From: Proteocatella sp049670425
GTDB lineage: Bacteria > Bacillota > Clostridia > Peptostreptococcales > Filifactoraceae
Length of the DNA stretch: 39,816 bases
Assembly (NCBI GenBank): GCA_049670425.1
Contig: JBATTG010000233.1
Span: 1-39,816 of the forward strand
Reading direction: 5' to 3'
Position 1 is the first letter of the stretch; the number at the start of each line of letters is the position of its first letter. Shown here in pieces: positions 32,141 through 39,816 of this stretch. The translations under genes were made by a program, and so were the position numbers. The notes under the pieces are model-generated. The model was not told where the DNA came from and did no database searches. It saw only the letters and a program-made list of their open reading frames with translations.

Positions 32141-33595
32141 TTAAGATTTTTGTTTGAATGATGAGAAATCCTTGCTTTCATATTCTTCAAGAATTTCGCC
32201 TCTTTTCATTACTACGAGTCTGTCCGCAACGGAAAGGGTATCTGATATGTTAAGCGCCAGTATTATTACGGTTATCTTCTTTTCGAGAAGCCCTCTCATA
32301 AGTGTCGTGATGTGATGCCTTAGGTACATATCGGCTCCGGAAAAAGGCTGTATGCAGACTGCTATCTTGGGAGAATAAAGATGTATCCTGTAATACACCA
32401 TGTTGTAAAGCGATTTTGCTCCTAAAGCGCTTATGTCCTGTGCAAATATATCCTCACCGATTATGGAGAAGTATTCGCTTTGTATACTTTTTTTTATTTT
32501 CTTTTTCATCCATATGTTGGCTTTTTTCTTATCCATAAGAAAGCATAAGTTGTCTATATAGCTCAATTCTGGAAATATCATGCTTTTCAAGGGAGCTTCG
32601 CCTATAATTTTAATCTGATTTTGTGTCATATTGCTGTTCTTTCGTAAAGCTGTCCCATCTATCATTATTTCACCTTTGATTGCTGATTCTGGTTTTTTAA
32701 GCAGCTCCTGTATTTCCTGGATGGCGGTGTTGTCTGTATCCAGAATCACTACGCACTCTCCCTGACCTATACTGAGATTCATATTTTTAATATTTTCAGT
32801 TGAAATATTCTTGAATTTCAGTATTCCATGGCTGCAAGCTTTAAGTTCTCCCGGCAGATATATGTTGCGTTTTGAAAAATCCAGAGAATACGGGGTTATG
32901 TTTCTATCGTCAAATTCCCTGTGATCCAAGATTTTGAGTATCTTTCCATTTTCCATCATCGCCGCGCGATTGCATATTTCAAAGGCTTCTTCATGATGAT
33001 TGCAGACATACAAAAATGAGATACCTCTGGAAGTATAGTATCTCATAATCTCATATATTTTCAAAATATCAGCCTTTCCTATGAAGCTGCTCAGCTCTCT
33101 TATGACAATCAGCCGTGAGCCTGATATCACAGCTTTGAGTATTTCCACTATGAATTTCTGCATTTCTGTAAGTCTGCTTACTATCTGGTCTGCTTCTATA
33201 TCTACGGCTATTTCCTCGGTAAAATGTTTTAGTTGCCTCGAAAGTTCTTTATTGTCTATTATGTACTTATCGTATCCCCGCCTGAGGACAAATATATTGT
33301 CGGCTACGCTAAGGTCCTGCACCAGATGGCTCTGCTTTTCTATTATTGAAACCTTGTTTTCTTTCATAGAACTGTGCTGGTAGTTGTTTACCAGCTCTTC
33401 ATTGAAAAATATGTATCCATAGTGTACCTGTATATTGTGGCACAGTATTTTTAAAAATGCTTCCAGGCCGTTTCGATTCACGCACAAAAGACCCATTATC
33501 TCCCCTTCGAATATATGGATATTGAAGTTTTCCAGGAGCTTTATTCCTCTTTCAATATGAGTTACCCTGTCCATGCGGACTATTTCTTTTTTCAT
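32141..33595 (-). CDS. Catalytically dead RbsA-like tandem ATPase, likely regulatory
   Basis: 484 residues that align end to end with RbsA-type proteins but lack the catalytic motifs. Walker A 1 reads GLLCVNRNGLEAF (about 35-47), with neither GK nor S/T. The signature 1 position reads VSRLTEMQKFIVEI (about 139), and Walker B 1 reads RLIVIRELSS (about 161) with Asp replaced by Arg. Domain 2 has GQGECVVILDTDNTAI instead of a P-loop, and DISALGAKSLYNMVYY where LSGGNQQK belongs. It cannot be a normal transport ATPase. It is co-transcribed with the sensor kinase and response regulator (17-bp gap) rather than with the transporter, so it is probably an adapter that reports transporter state or displaces the true ATPase. 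GGAC-type ribosome site; start ATG well placed. Confidence 0.85.
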   Translation of the reverse strand: MKKEIVRMDRVTHIERGIKLLENFNIHIFEGEIMGLLCVNRNGLEAFLKILCHNIQVHYGYIFFNEELVNNYQHSSMKENKVSIIEKQSHLVQDLSVADNIFVLRRGYDKYIIDNKELSRQLKHFTEEIAVDIEADQIVSRLTEMQKFIVEILKAVISGSRLIVIRELSSFIGKADILKIYEIMRYYTSRGISFLYVCNHHEEAFEICNRAAMMENGKILKILDHREFDDRNITPYSLDFSKRNIYLPGELKACSHGILKFKNISTENIKNMNLSIGQGECVVILDTDNTAIQEIQELLKKPESAIKGEIMIDGTALRKNSNMTQNQIKIIGEAPLKSMIFPELSYIDNLCFLMDKKKANIWMKKKIKKSIQSEYFSIIGEDIFAQDISALGAKSLYNMVYYRIHLYSPKIAVCIQPFSGADMYLRHHITTLMRGLLEKKITVIILALNISDTLSVADRLVVMKRGEILEEYESKDFSSFKQKS

Positions 33596-33612
33596 ATTTT
33601 CGTCCTGTCCTT

Positions 33613-34635
33613 TTAGCTTTTGTTTTGAAGTATTTTGGGCAGAGTTATCTCTACATCCGTTCCTGCATTCAAGGTGCTGTATATGTATATCCCATACTCT
33701 TCACCAAAAAGCAGCTTTATCCTGTTGTTTACATTGGTCATTGCTATTCCACCCTTTTGCGTTTTTTCGGTGTTTTCGTTTTCAAGTGAACATGTGCTTA
33801 ATTTTTCATTGATTATTTTCAGTCGAGATTCCTCTATGCCTGCTCCATTGTCAGATATGGTTATTATGAGCCTGCTTGCAGTATGCTGGAGTTTTATCCG
33901 TATCTGCCCTCTTCCTAATTTTCTTTCTATTCCATGGAATATTGCATTCTCCACTATTGGCTGAAGAATCAGCTTGGGTAAATGCAGGCCTTTTATTGCC
34001 TCTTTTGATTCGCAGTCATATTCCATATCCATGTTTATTCTTTCCCCGAAACGAAACTGCTGTATAAAATAATAGTTCTCTATATTTTTAAGTTCATCTT
34101 CGAGTGTAACCAGATTTTCTACATTTGATATGGTGTACCTGAAGAACGTGGCCAGGGCTTCCGTCATGTCAGCTATATCATCCATTCCCGCGACGACGGC
34201 CTCACTTCTTATCCCCTCAAGGGTATTATATAGAAAATGAGGATTTATCTGGTTTTGAAGCGCCAGATATTGAGCCTGCTTTTTGGTCGCTGTTATAAGC
34301 TCCTTGTTGTTAAGGTACTCCTTTTGTTTTTCTATCGTAAACTCTATTTCCGGACTTATGTGATATTTAAGGTTATATATGCCCTCCAATGTATATCCGC
34401 TGCTGAAAAGAAGCAGAATTTTATTAGTCTCCTTGTATGGCAGGTATATGAATTTATATGCCATACAACCCATGCTTATGTATATCAAGATCAGCGGAAC
34501 CATCAAATCTATGCTTTTGAGGCTCTTTTCGCTTAGTGCAAATCCGGATAAAATCGTAAGGCCTGAAAATATAAACATGAAAATTATCAGCAGCTCCACA
34601 CGATATGATATGTATTTATATCTTGATTTTTTCAT
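33613..34635 (-). CDS. YesM-like sensor histidine kinase with minimal extracellular region
   Basis: 340 residues. Two membrane helices (about 14-34 and 42-64) are joined by roughly ten residues, so the usual large dCache sensor of YesM proteins is missing. The kinase part has the His_kinase box LQNQINPHFLYNTLEGI (H133), an N box QPIVENAIFHG, and DNGAGI. It phosphorylates the response regulator encoded just upstream. Two adjacent ATGs are possible; the second (34635) gives the better six-base spacing from GGAGG, and the first overlaps the previous stop (ATGA). With no external domain, the signal probably comes from a partner such as the transporter or the dead ATPase; this is inference. Confidence 0.93.
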   Translation of the reverse strand: MKKSRYKYISYRVELLIIFMFIFSGLTILSGFALSEKSLKSIDLMVPLILIYISMGCMAYKFIYLPYKETNKILLLFSSGYTLEGIYNLKYHISPEIEFTIEKQKEYLNNKELITATKKQAQYLALQNQINPHFLYNTLEGIRSEAVVAGMDDIADMTEALATFFRYTISNVENLVTLEDELKNIENYYFIQQFRFGERINMDMEYDCESKEAIKGLHLPKLILQPIVENAIFHGIERKLGRGQIRIKLQHTASRLIITISDNGAGIEESRLKIINEKLSTCSLENENTEKTQKGGIAMTNVNNRIKLLFGEEYGIYIYSTLNAGTDVEITLPKILQNKS

Positions 34636-36272
34636 CATTCTCCTCCGGCCCACGAGTACAATTTTCTAAATTCGTTGGGCTTCAGCCCCGTGTATTTTTT
34701 GAAGCTTTGGGTGAAGTGTTTTATATCGCTGTAGCCTACTTTTTCACAGATTACGGTTATGCTCAGGTCTGTATTTTTTAATAACTCCTTGGCCTTGTTC
34801 ATCCTTATTTCAGAAATATACTCAACAAAATTCTGACCGCTCTCTTTTTTAAACATCGAACTGAAATAGGCAGAGCTGAAACCCGCCATGGAGCTCACTT
34901 CTTCAAGGCTTAAGTGATTCATATAGTTATTTTGTATGTACTGCTTGGCAATTCTTATGGGTTTTATATCCAGCTGCTTTTTTTCAGTCATTACTTCTCT
35001 TATCGTCGTTTGAAGGGCAGTCTTCATATTCAGGAACAGTCTGTCCTGGCAGCTGCAAAAATCAGCTTCCCGGTTGAATTTATCCTGGAATAGCTTTGCG
35101 CTGTCTGTATTAAGCTTATAGTTCCTTAATATGACGAAATATATATTTATGCTTTCTTTTACAAGTTTGAATACCTCTTTGCCCGTAATGCTGCCTCTTT
35201 CTTTAACCCTGATTTCTAGATTATTTATTGATTTTTCTATCATTTTTTCATCCATTACCTCGACCGCAAGGGACATCTCCTTGCTGAAATCAGCTAGCAG
35301 CATATCTATGAATTGTTGAGATTCTGCTTTGGGGCAATCTTCAAATATCTTGCCAGGACCGTTGACCAGCCTCTGCATTACCGAAATCTCAGCATCTGCA
35401 AATGATTTTTGTATGTTTCCAATTTCATTTTGAGTCGAGCCCATAGCTATGGTGATATCAACATCATCAAATATATTTTTTTGAATCAACAGGCCATCCA
35501 TAATTTCCTTTATGTTTTTTCGTATTGTTTCTTTCTTTGCATCTTCGTAATTAATTGCAACAATTACTCTGGTGTAATCTATGTAAAGCTCTATATCGAA
35601 GCAGTTTTTCAGCAGGTTTTTCCCTGTAATCCCATCTATTTTTTGAACTAATATTTCCATACCCCTGTCATAGAACTCTGAATTATTGCTGTCTACTTGT
35701 ATTATGACTATCTGAAACAGGCCTTCTTGCATATGCAGATGATAATTTTCATTTACAGATTCTACAGAGATATCATTGCTGTCATAACTTGAATTGTATT
35801 TAAATAAAAAATCAGAAAAGAATCCCGTCCTGATTTTTTCCACATTGTATTTCAAGCGAATCTGAAGCTGTTCGTCACTCGTCATTTGATTCGTCTTCGT
35901 TTTATATTTTTCCTGTACCTTTTTCAAAGTTTCTGCAAGTTCCGACTTTTTTATCGGTTTCAGGAGATAATCATTCACTCCGAGCTTTATCGCCGTCTGG
36001 GCATACTCGAAATGCTTATAGCCGCTTATTATAAGAAACTCCAGATCCTTATGCATTATTTTTGCAAGAGCTATCATCTGAAGACCATCATATCCAGGCA
36101 TTCTTATATCGGTTATCACAAGATCTGGCTTGATATTTTTAACCATCTCCAGAACTGCAACGCCGTCATGAGCTATTCCAACTACTTCCATATCAAAATC
36201 GTTCCAATCAACAAGCGCACAAATCAGCTGACATATCTTCTTCTCATCATCTGCAACTACAACCTTTATCAT
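34635..36272 (-). CDS. YesN-like response regulator, AraC-type DNA-binding
   Basis: 545 residues. An N-terminal receiver domain (about 1-120) has acidic pair D8/D9, phosphorylated Asp D55 in DLVITDIRMPG and the Lys of YLLKPIKKSEL. A long, poorly conserved linker (about 130-430) is typical of YesN proteins. The C-terminus is a double helix-turn-helix AraC domain, with YIQNNYMNHLSLEEVSSMAG followed by FSSAYFSSMFKKESGQNF and VGYSDIKHFTQSFKKYTG. GAGGAG precedes the ATG. It overlaps the kinase gene by a few bases. It is the likely activator of both the transporter operon (31954 leftward) and the isomerase operon (36563 rightward) through the C-run sites. Confidence 0.95.
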   Translation of the reverse strand: MIKVVVADDEKKICQLICALVDWNDFDMEVVGIAHDGVAVLEMVKNIKPDLVITDIRMPGYDGLQMIALAKIMHKDLEFLIISGYKHFEYAQTAIKLGVNDYLLKPIKKSELAETLKKVQEKYKTKTNQMTSDEQLQIRLKYNVEKIRTGFFSDFLFKYNSSYDSNDISVESVNENYHLHMQEGLFQIVIIQVDSNNSEFYDRGMEILVQKIDGITGKNLLKNCFDIELYIDYTRVIVAINYEDAKKETIRKNIKEIMDGLLIQKNIFDDVDITIAMGSTQNEIGNIQKSFADAEISVMQRLVNGPGKIFEDCPKAESQQFIDMLLADFSKEMSLAVEVMDEKMIEKSINNLEIRVKERGSITGKEVFKLVKESINIYFVILRNYKLNTDSAKLFQDKFNREADFCSCQDRLFLNMKTALQTTIREVMTEKKQLDIKPIRIAKQYIQNNYMNHLSLEEVSSMAGFSSAYFSSMFKKESGQNFVEYISEIRMNKAKELLKNTDLSITVICEKVGYSDIKHFTQSFKKYTGLKPNEFRKLYSWAGGE

Positions 36273-36442
36273 AAAAGCTCCTCATTTTGTTATTATTAAT
36301 CTATAATTTTCTTTATCCTCTGCCTGTAAACTGTTTTTAAAATCAAAACTGACCCGAATAACTTAAGTTTTTTAATATAGTTACTTCAATTATATCATCA
36401 TAGCGTGAAATCGTTGCTTCGAATCTTTATATTCGAAAAAGA

Positions 36443-36469
36443 CCCCCCCTATTTCTAAATTATACCCCC
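36443..36469 (+). promoter_or_regulatory. Two-site C-run operator of the isomerase operon
   Basis: Runs of seven C (36443-36449) and five C (36465-36469) lie 20-22 bp apart depending on which end is aligned. The proximal one sits in TACCCCCTTATAT, nearly identical to the distal site of the transporter operon (TACCCCCCTTATAT). The proximal run touches the -35, as at 32022. Confidence 0.6.
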
Positions 36470-36498
36470 TTATATTATATCATGTAAAATGCTATACT
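36470..36498 (+). promoter_or_regulatory. Promoter of the isomerase-kinase-mutarotase operon
   Basis: TTATAT (36470-36475), a 17-bp spacer and TATACT (36493-36498): a poor -35, the same -10 as the transporter promoter and the same spacing. The rest of 36273-36562 holds no gene; the promoter of the regulator operon must also lie there on the minus strand but was not pinned down. Confidence 0.6.
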
Positions 36499-36562
36499 CA
36501 ATGTATATAATTGAAATTTAAGCATCGTATATTTAATATAAAATTAATAGGAGGACATAAAT

Positions 36563-37237
36563 ATGAAGCGTTCACAAATTAATAAACTTATAAAAGATAC
36601 CATGGTATGGCTCGATACAATGAATGTAAAATTGCCGCCATTTGCCTACTGGAGCGCTCAGGAGTGGGAAGAAAAAGGCCATGAGTATGATGAAATTCGT
36701 GAAAATATGCTTGGCTGGGATGTTACCGACTATAATCATGGTAATTTTGAGACAGATGGACTGCTCTTGTTTACAATAAGAAACGGCAATCTTAAAAACG
36801 AAAAATTCAATAAGCCTTATGCTGAAAAAATGCTGATATCCGATGTGAATCAGCTCTCTCCAAATCATTTCCACTGGAATAAAATGGAGGACATAATCAA
36901 TCGTGGCGGCGGAATCCTCGCTATACAGCTTTGGAATTCCACTGAAAATGACGAGCTTGATACAACAGATGTGACTGTCAGGATTGATGGAAGAGAAGTC
37001 ACCGTAGAATCTGGCGGCATAGTAAGGTTGAAACCAGGGGAAAGCATCACACTTATACCAAGACTTTACCATAAGTTCTGGGGCGAAGAAGCAAAAGTAC
37101 TGGCATGGGAAGTTTCCATGGTGAACGACGACAATACCGACAATCGATTCTATGAGCCTCAGGCAAGGTTTACTACGATAGAAGAAGATGAGCCTGCTGA
37201 ATATCTGCTTTGCAATGAATATCCAGAAGCTAAATAG
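36563..37237 (+). CDS. D-lyxose/D-mannose family sugar isomerase
   Basis: 224 residues of the D-lyxose ketol-isomerase family (cupin fold, EC 5.3.1.15), which converts D-lyxose to D-xylulose and, in many members, D-mannose to D-fructose. The metal ligands are visible: H102 and H104 in SPNHFHWNKMED, E109, and H170 in IPRLYHKFWGE. FAYWSAQEWEEKGHEYDEI and the 'MLGWDVTDYN' segment are typical. AGGAGG lies before the ATG. First gene of the catabolic operon. Which sugar is physiological is open; the PfkB kinase that follows fits fructose from mannose at least as well as xylulose from lyxose. Confidence 0.93.
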   Translation: MKRSQINKLIKDTMVWLDTMNVKLPPFAYWSAQEWEEKGHEYDEIRENMLGWDVTDYNHGNFETDGLLLFTIRNGNLKNEKFNKPYAEKMLISDVNQLSPNHFHWNKMEDIINRGGGILAIQLWNSTENDELDTTDVTVRIDGREVTVESGGIVRLKPGESITLIPRLYHKFWGEEAKVLAWEVSMVNDDNTDNRFYEPQARFTTIEEDEPAEYLLCNEYPEAK

Positions 37238-37251
37238 ATACGGAGATTATT

Positions 37252-38214
37252 ATGAAAAAATATGATATAACAGCCCTGGGGGAGATTCTCATAGATTATA
37301 CCCCCCTTCCAAAATCCAAGGCAGGAATGCAGGCTTTTGAGCAGAATCCTGGTGGGGCACCTGCAAATGTACTGGCCTGCGCTGCAAAGCTGGGCTTTAA
37401 AACAGCTTTTATAGGAAAAATCGGCTGCGACATGCAGGGAGATTTCTTAAGATCAACCTTGGAAGATGCCGGTATTGAAACCAGATGTCTCATAAGCGAC
37501 CCTGATTTTTTTACAACCCTGGCTTTTGTAAGCCTCAGCGACAGCGGAGAGCGAAGCTTTTCGTTCGCCAGGAAACCAGGTGCGGACACGAGGCTGTGTG
37601 CCTCTGAAGTAGATATAAAACTGATAGAAGAAAGCCGTATTTTTCATTTTGGTTCACTTTCGCTTACTGACAATCCGGCAAGAGAGGCCACCATATTTGC
37701 GCTCGAACAGGCAAAGAAATCGGATATCATAATATCCTACGACCCTAACTACAGACCCCTTCTTTGGAAAACCAGGGAAGACGCCATGGAAAAAATGCGC
37801 TCCGTATTAAAATATGTAGATGTCATCAAGATTTCGGATGAAGAAACTCAGCTTGTTTCCGGCGAATCCGAACCTGTCCTGGCAGCTAAAAAACTTATAG
37901 AACTTGGAATCCCTCTAGTTGCAGTTACCCTTGGTTGTGAAGGCGCCATAGTAGCCAACAAGGAAGGTCACGCAAGGATAGCCCCTCGCAAGGTCACTGC
38001 CATCGACACCACCGGAGCAGGAGATGCTTTCTGGGGTGGATTTTTATACTCCCTGGGCCTGTCTGGAAAAAAACCATCTCAAGTTTCACTCGATGAAGCC
38101 GCAAGCTTCGGCGAGTTTGCAAATGCTGTAGCCAGCATCTGCGTCCAGGGCCGCGGCGCAATACCTTCCATGCCGTCATTAGACGAGGTGGAGCTTCTTC
38201 TTGGCAATAAATAA
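37252..38214 (+). CDS. PfkB-family carbohydrate kinase (fructokinase-like)
   Basis: 320 residues. ALGEILIDYTP and NPGGAPANVLACAAKLG form the N-terminal substrate-binding signature, GCDMQGDFLRSTLEDAGI follows, and the C-terminal anion-hole and catalytic motif is DTTGAGDAFWGGF with the catalytic Asp. This is the fructokinase/KDG-kinase branch of the ribokinase family. The sugar is most likely D-fructose formed by the upstream isomerase; xylulose kinases are normally of the unrelated FGGY family. It starts 14 bp after the isomerase (ACGGAG site). Confidence 0.94.
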   Translation: MKKYDITALGEILIDYTPLPKSKAGMQAFEQNPGGAPANVLACAAKLGFKTAFIGKIGCDMQGDFLRSTLEDAGIETRCLISDPDFFTTLAFVSLSDSGERSFSFARKPGADTRLCASEVDIKLIEESRIFHFGSLSLTDNPAREATIFALEQAKKSDIIISYDPNYRPLLWKTREDAMEKMRSVLKYVDVIKISDEETQLVSGESEPVLAAKKLIELGIPLVAVTLGCEGAIVANKEGHARIAPRKVTAIDTTGAGDAFWGGFLYSLGLSGKKPSQVSLDEAASFGEFANAVASICVQGRGAIPSMPSLDEVELLLGNK

Positions 38215-38228
38215 AATTTGATTGAAGA

Positions 38229-39215
38229 ATGGAAAAATTTATGTCAAATCAAACAGAACTTCTAAAAAAAACCGGACATATGTCTCAAATTGCCTATGCT
38301 CGAAATATCATCTATTGTGACGGACGCGCAAAAAACCTTGAAGCTGTAGCCGTAAAAAATGGAGACTTAAGTTTTGTAGTGGCAAAAGATAAGTGTATGG
38401 ACATAATAGAGCTCAGCTATAAGGGGAGAAATATAAATTTCCTATCAAAAGGTGGTCTTCAAGGTTTGGGCCATTACGACACCAACGAAGGCGAAGCTCA
38501 AAGAAGCATAATGGGCGGATTATTTTTCACCTGCGGACTTGAAAATGTCGGGCCTCCTGAAAACGGCCTTGCGATGCATGGACGTATAAGAAGCACCCCT
38601 GCTGAAAACGTCAGCGTAGCCTGCAGATGGGAAGATGATAAATATTTTATTCGAATAAGCGCAGAGATGAGACAGGCCATGCTTTTTGGCGAAAATCTGG
38701 TTCTCAGGCGGACTATCGAAACGGTTTATGGCGAATCAGTAATCCATATCCATGATGAAATAACAAATCAGGGCTTTAATACCCAGCCTCTTATGATTTT
38801 GTACCACTTCAATATCGGGTATCCCCTGCTGGATGTATCATCGAGCCTTTATGTAAGCAGCAAGGGAGTGACCGGAAGAGATACAGTCGCAGACAAGGCA
38901 CTACCTTACTGGAACGTCATTTCCGAACCCGTTGATAATAAGCCGGAAGAGGTTTTTTATCATACGCTCTGGGATAAAGAAGAATGCTTTACCCGTATGG
39001 CTGGTAACGATGTTTCATTCCGGCTCGATTTTAAAAAAACTCAGCTTCCATATTTCACTCAATGGAAATCCATGGCCAGCGGAGATTATGTAATGGGTCT
39101 TGAGCCCGGCAACTGCCATGTGGAAGGCATGCTCAAAGAAAAAGAAAAGCTTACACTGGAATACCTTCCTTCCATGAAAAGTAAAAATATAGATCTGAAA
39201 ATAACCTTATCATAG
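38229..39215 (+). CDS. DUF4432 aldose 1-epimerase-like protein
   Basis: 328 residues of the galactose-mutarotase superfold, DUF4432 type. RNINFLSKGGLQGLGHYD, the 'MGGLFFTCGLENVGPP' segment, AMHGRIRSTPAENV and YHFNIGYPLLD are recognisable family blocks, and LEPGNCHVEG lies near the end. It probably interconverts anomers of the imported sugar so that the isomerase receives the right one; no activity has been fixed for the family as far as I know. The start is uncertain between ATG 38229 and ATG 38241 (MSNQTELLKKTG); neither has a strong ribosome site. Last gene of the operon, 14 bp after the kinase. Confidence 0.9.
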   Translation: MEKFMSNQTELLKKTGHMSQIAYARNIIYCDGRAKNLEAVAVKNGDLSFVVAKDKCMDIIELSYKGRNINFLSKGGLQGLGHYDTNEGEAQRSIMGGLFFTCGLENVGPPENGLAMHGRIRSTPAENVSVACRWEDDKYFIRISAEMRQAMLFGENLVLRRTIETVYGESVIHIHDEITNQGFNTQPLMILYHFNIGYPLLDVSSSLYVSSKGVTGRDTVADKALPYWNVISEPVDNKPEEVFYHTLWDKEECFTRMAGNDVSFRLDFKKTQLPYFTQWKSMASGDYVMGLEPGNCHVEGMLKEKEKLTLEYLPSMKSKNIDLKITLS

Positions 39216-39256
39216 CTGCAGCAAAATCCGCCGCTTCAGATGTTGAGGCTTCCTTT

Positions 39257-39334
39257 GCAAAATGCATCATCTGACAGCTAAAATCCCTCTTGATTTTTTA
39301 ATAAAAACGCAGCTGTCAGACTGGTGTATTTTGC
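39257..39334. terminator. Long imperfect inverted repeat, terminator between convergent genes
   Basis: GCAAAATGCATCATCTGACAG (39257 on) pairs with CTGTCAGACTGGTGTATTTTG (to 39334) through a perfect inner stem (CTGACAGCT/AGCTGTCAG) and an outer stem with a few mismatches. The loop is 31 bases and includes a T-run. It separates the mutarotase-like gene from aroB. Confidence 0.6.
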
Positions 39335-39347
39335 TGTATTAATTATT

Positions 39348-39816
39348 CTAACTAATATATTCGAGCCTTTCCATAAGTTCTTCCATCTCTATCTTGATTA
39401 TTTCAGCATTGCCCATATCACTTAAAGCAATAAATTTTATGAATTTTGAATCGACCTTCTTGTCGCTTTTAACCGCCTCAAAAATTTCTTCAGCTCCATA
39501 ACGCAATTCCGTTGGAAGCCCATACATCTCCAGAATTTTTATAAGTTTGTTAAATATTTTATCCGTATCCTCCACGGGAAACATCTTTACCGCGCAGACC
39601 ATGCCTATGGAAATAGCGTGTCCATGTGTAAAATGCTCATATCCCGAAAGTCGCTCTATTGCATGACCTATCGTATGCCCGAAGTTCAAAATATTCCTTA
39701 TACCCACATCCTGCTCGTCACTTTCTACAATTGCTTTTTTTATATTTATGCATTCATTTATGATATCGAGTATTATGTCGTTGTTTTTCTCTCCAAGGAT
39801 TGCACTTTGATTGTAA
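39348..39816 (-). CDS. aroB: 3-dehydroquinate synthase, C-terminal part (5' end outside window)
   Basis: About 155 codons run off the right edge in an open frame (YNQSAILGEKNN...IVESDEQDVGIRNILNFGHTIGHAIE). ILNFGHTIGHAIE holds the metal-binding His of AroB, and HGHAISIGMVCAVKM another. GLPTELRYGAEEIFEAVKSD and the Lys-rich 'SDKKVDSKFIKFIAL' match the C-terminal domain. AroB makes dehydroquinate from DAHP in the shikimate pathway, NAD-dependent and cytoplasmic. A GTG within the frame at 39707 could be misread as a start, but homology continues upstream of it. Confidence 0.95.
   Translation of the reverse strand, partial: YNQSAILGEKNNDIILDIINECINIKKAIVESDEQDVGIRNILNFGHTIGHAIERLSGYEHFTHGHAISIGMVCAVKMFPVEDTDKIFNKLIKILEMYGLPTELRYGAEEIFEAVKSDKKVDSKFIKFIALSDMGNAEIIKIEMEELMERLEYIS

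Noticed and set aside
1..39816. CRISPR arrays, tRNA or rRNA genes, prophage or integrase
   Set aside because: No regularly spaced repeats, no cloverleaf-like tRNA ends and no integrase or phage structural proteins were found by reading.

Overview
The window looks like a chromosome segment of a low-GC Gram-positive anaerobe of the class Clostridia. The signs are strong AGGAGG-type ribosome sites, consensus sigma-A promoters, a leucine T-box, a perfect CIRCE operator, an Opu-type compatible-solute transporter, YesM/YesN-type two-component regulation and an IStron. No rRNA, tRNA, CRISPR array, integrase or prophage was seen. The genus cannot be named from the sequence alone.

Layout. 1-795: 3'-incomplete DUF1835-type gene (minus). 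903-10880: a tightly coupled four-gene minus-strand operon, visibly AT-richer than its surroundings. It encodes a CoiA-like zinc-finger protein, a coiled-coil protein with a degenerate nucleotide-binding-like domain, an unknown protein and a 1772-residue DEAH helicase with a C-terminal DUF1998-type region. The helicase resembles DruE, so this is a candidate Druantia-like anti-phage system, but no DruA is present. 11439-12848: D-Ala-D-Ala carboxypeptidase with an unusual Ala/Lys/Pro-rich insertion. 13169-18038: sigma-A promoter, T-box leader and leuA-leuC-leuD-leuB.

18181-20522: a small rhodanese-like gene split by a 2006-bp IStron, a self-splicing group I intron fused to a TnpB element with its omega-RNA end. 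The two exons join in frame at a junction that obeys the group I U|G...G| rule. The reassembled protein has Ser at the usual catalytic Cys. 20656-22872: a YvrJ-like small protein, then htpG behind a promoter with a perfect CIRCE. 23066-26046: NUDIX hydrolase and a three-gene Opu-type ABC transporter. 26171-28369: two adjacent AgrC/GHKL-like kinases with complementary defects. The first has the His box but no ATPase domain, and the second has the ATPase domain but no His.

28432-39215: a sugar regulon. Its parts are a CUT2 (ribose-type) ABC transporter, a catalytically dead RbsA paralogue, a YesM-like kinase with almost no extracellular domain, a YesN-like AraC-type response regulator, a D-lyxose/D-mannose isomerase, a PfkB sugar kinase and a DUF4432 mutarotase-like protein. 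The transporter promoter and the isomerase promoter share the same layout: two C-runs about 21 bp apart, the nearer one abutting a poor -35, then a 17-bp spacer and TATACT. This is probably the YesN-like regulator's binding site. The likely flow is sugar uptake, anomer conversion, isomerisation to a ketose, then phosphorylation. 39348-39816: 3' part of aroB (minus).
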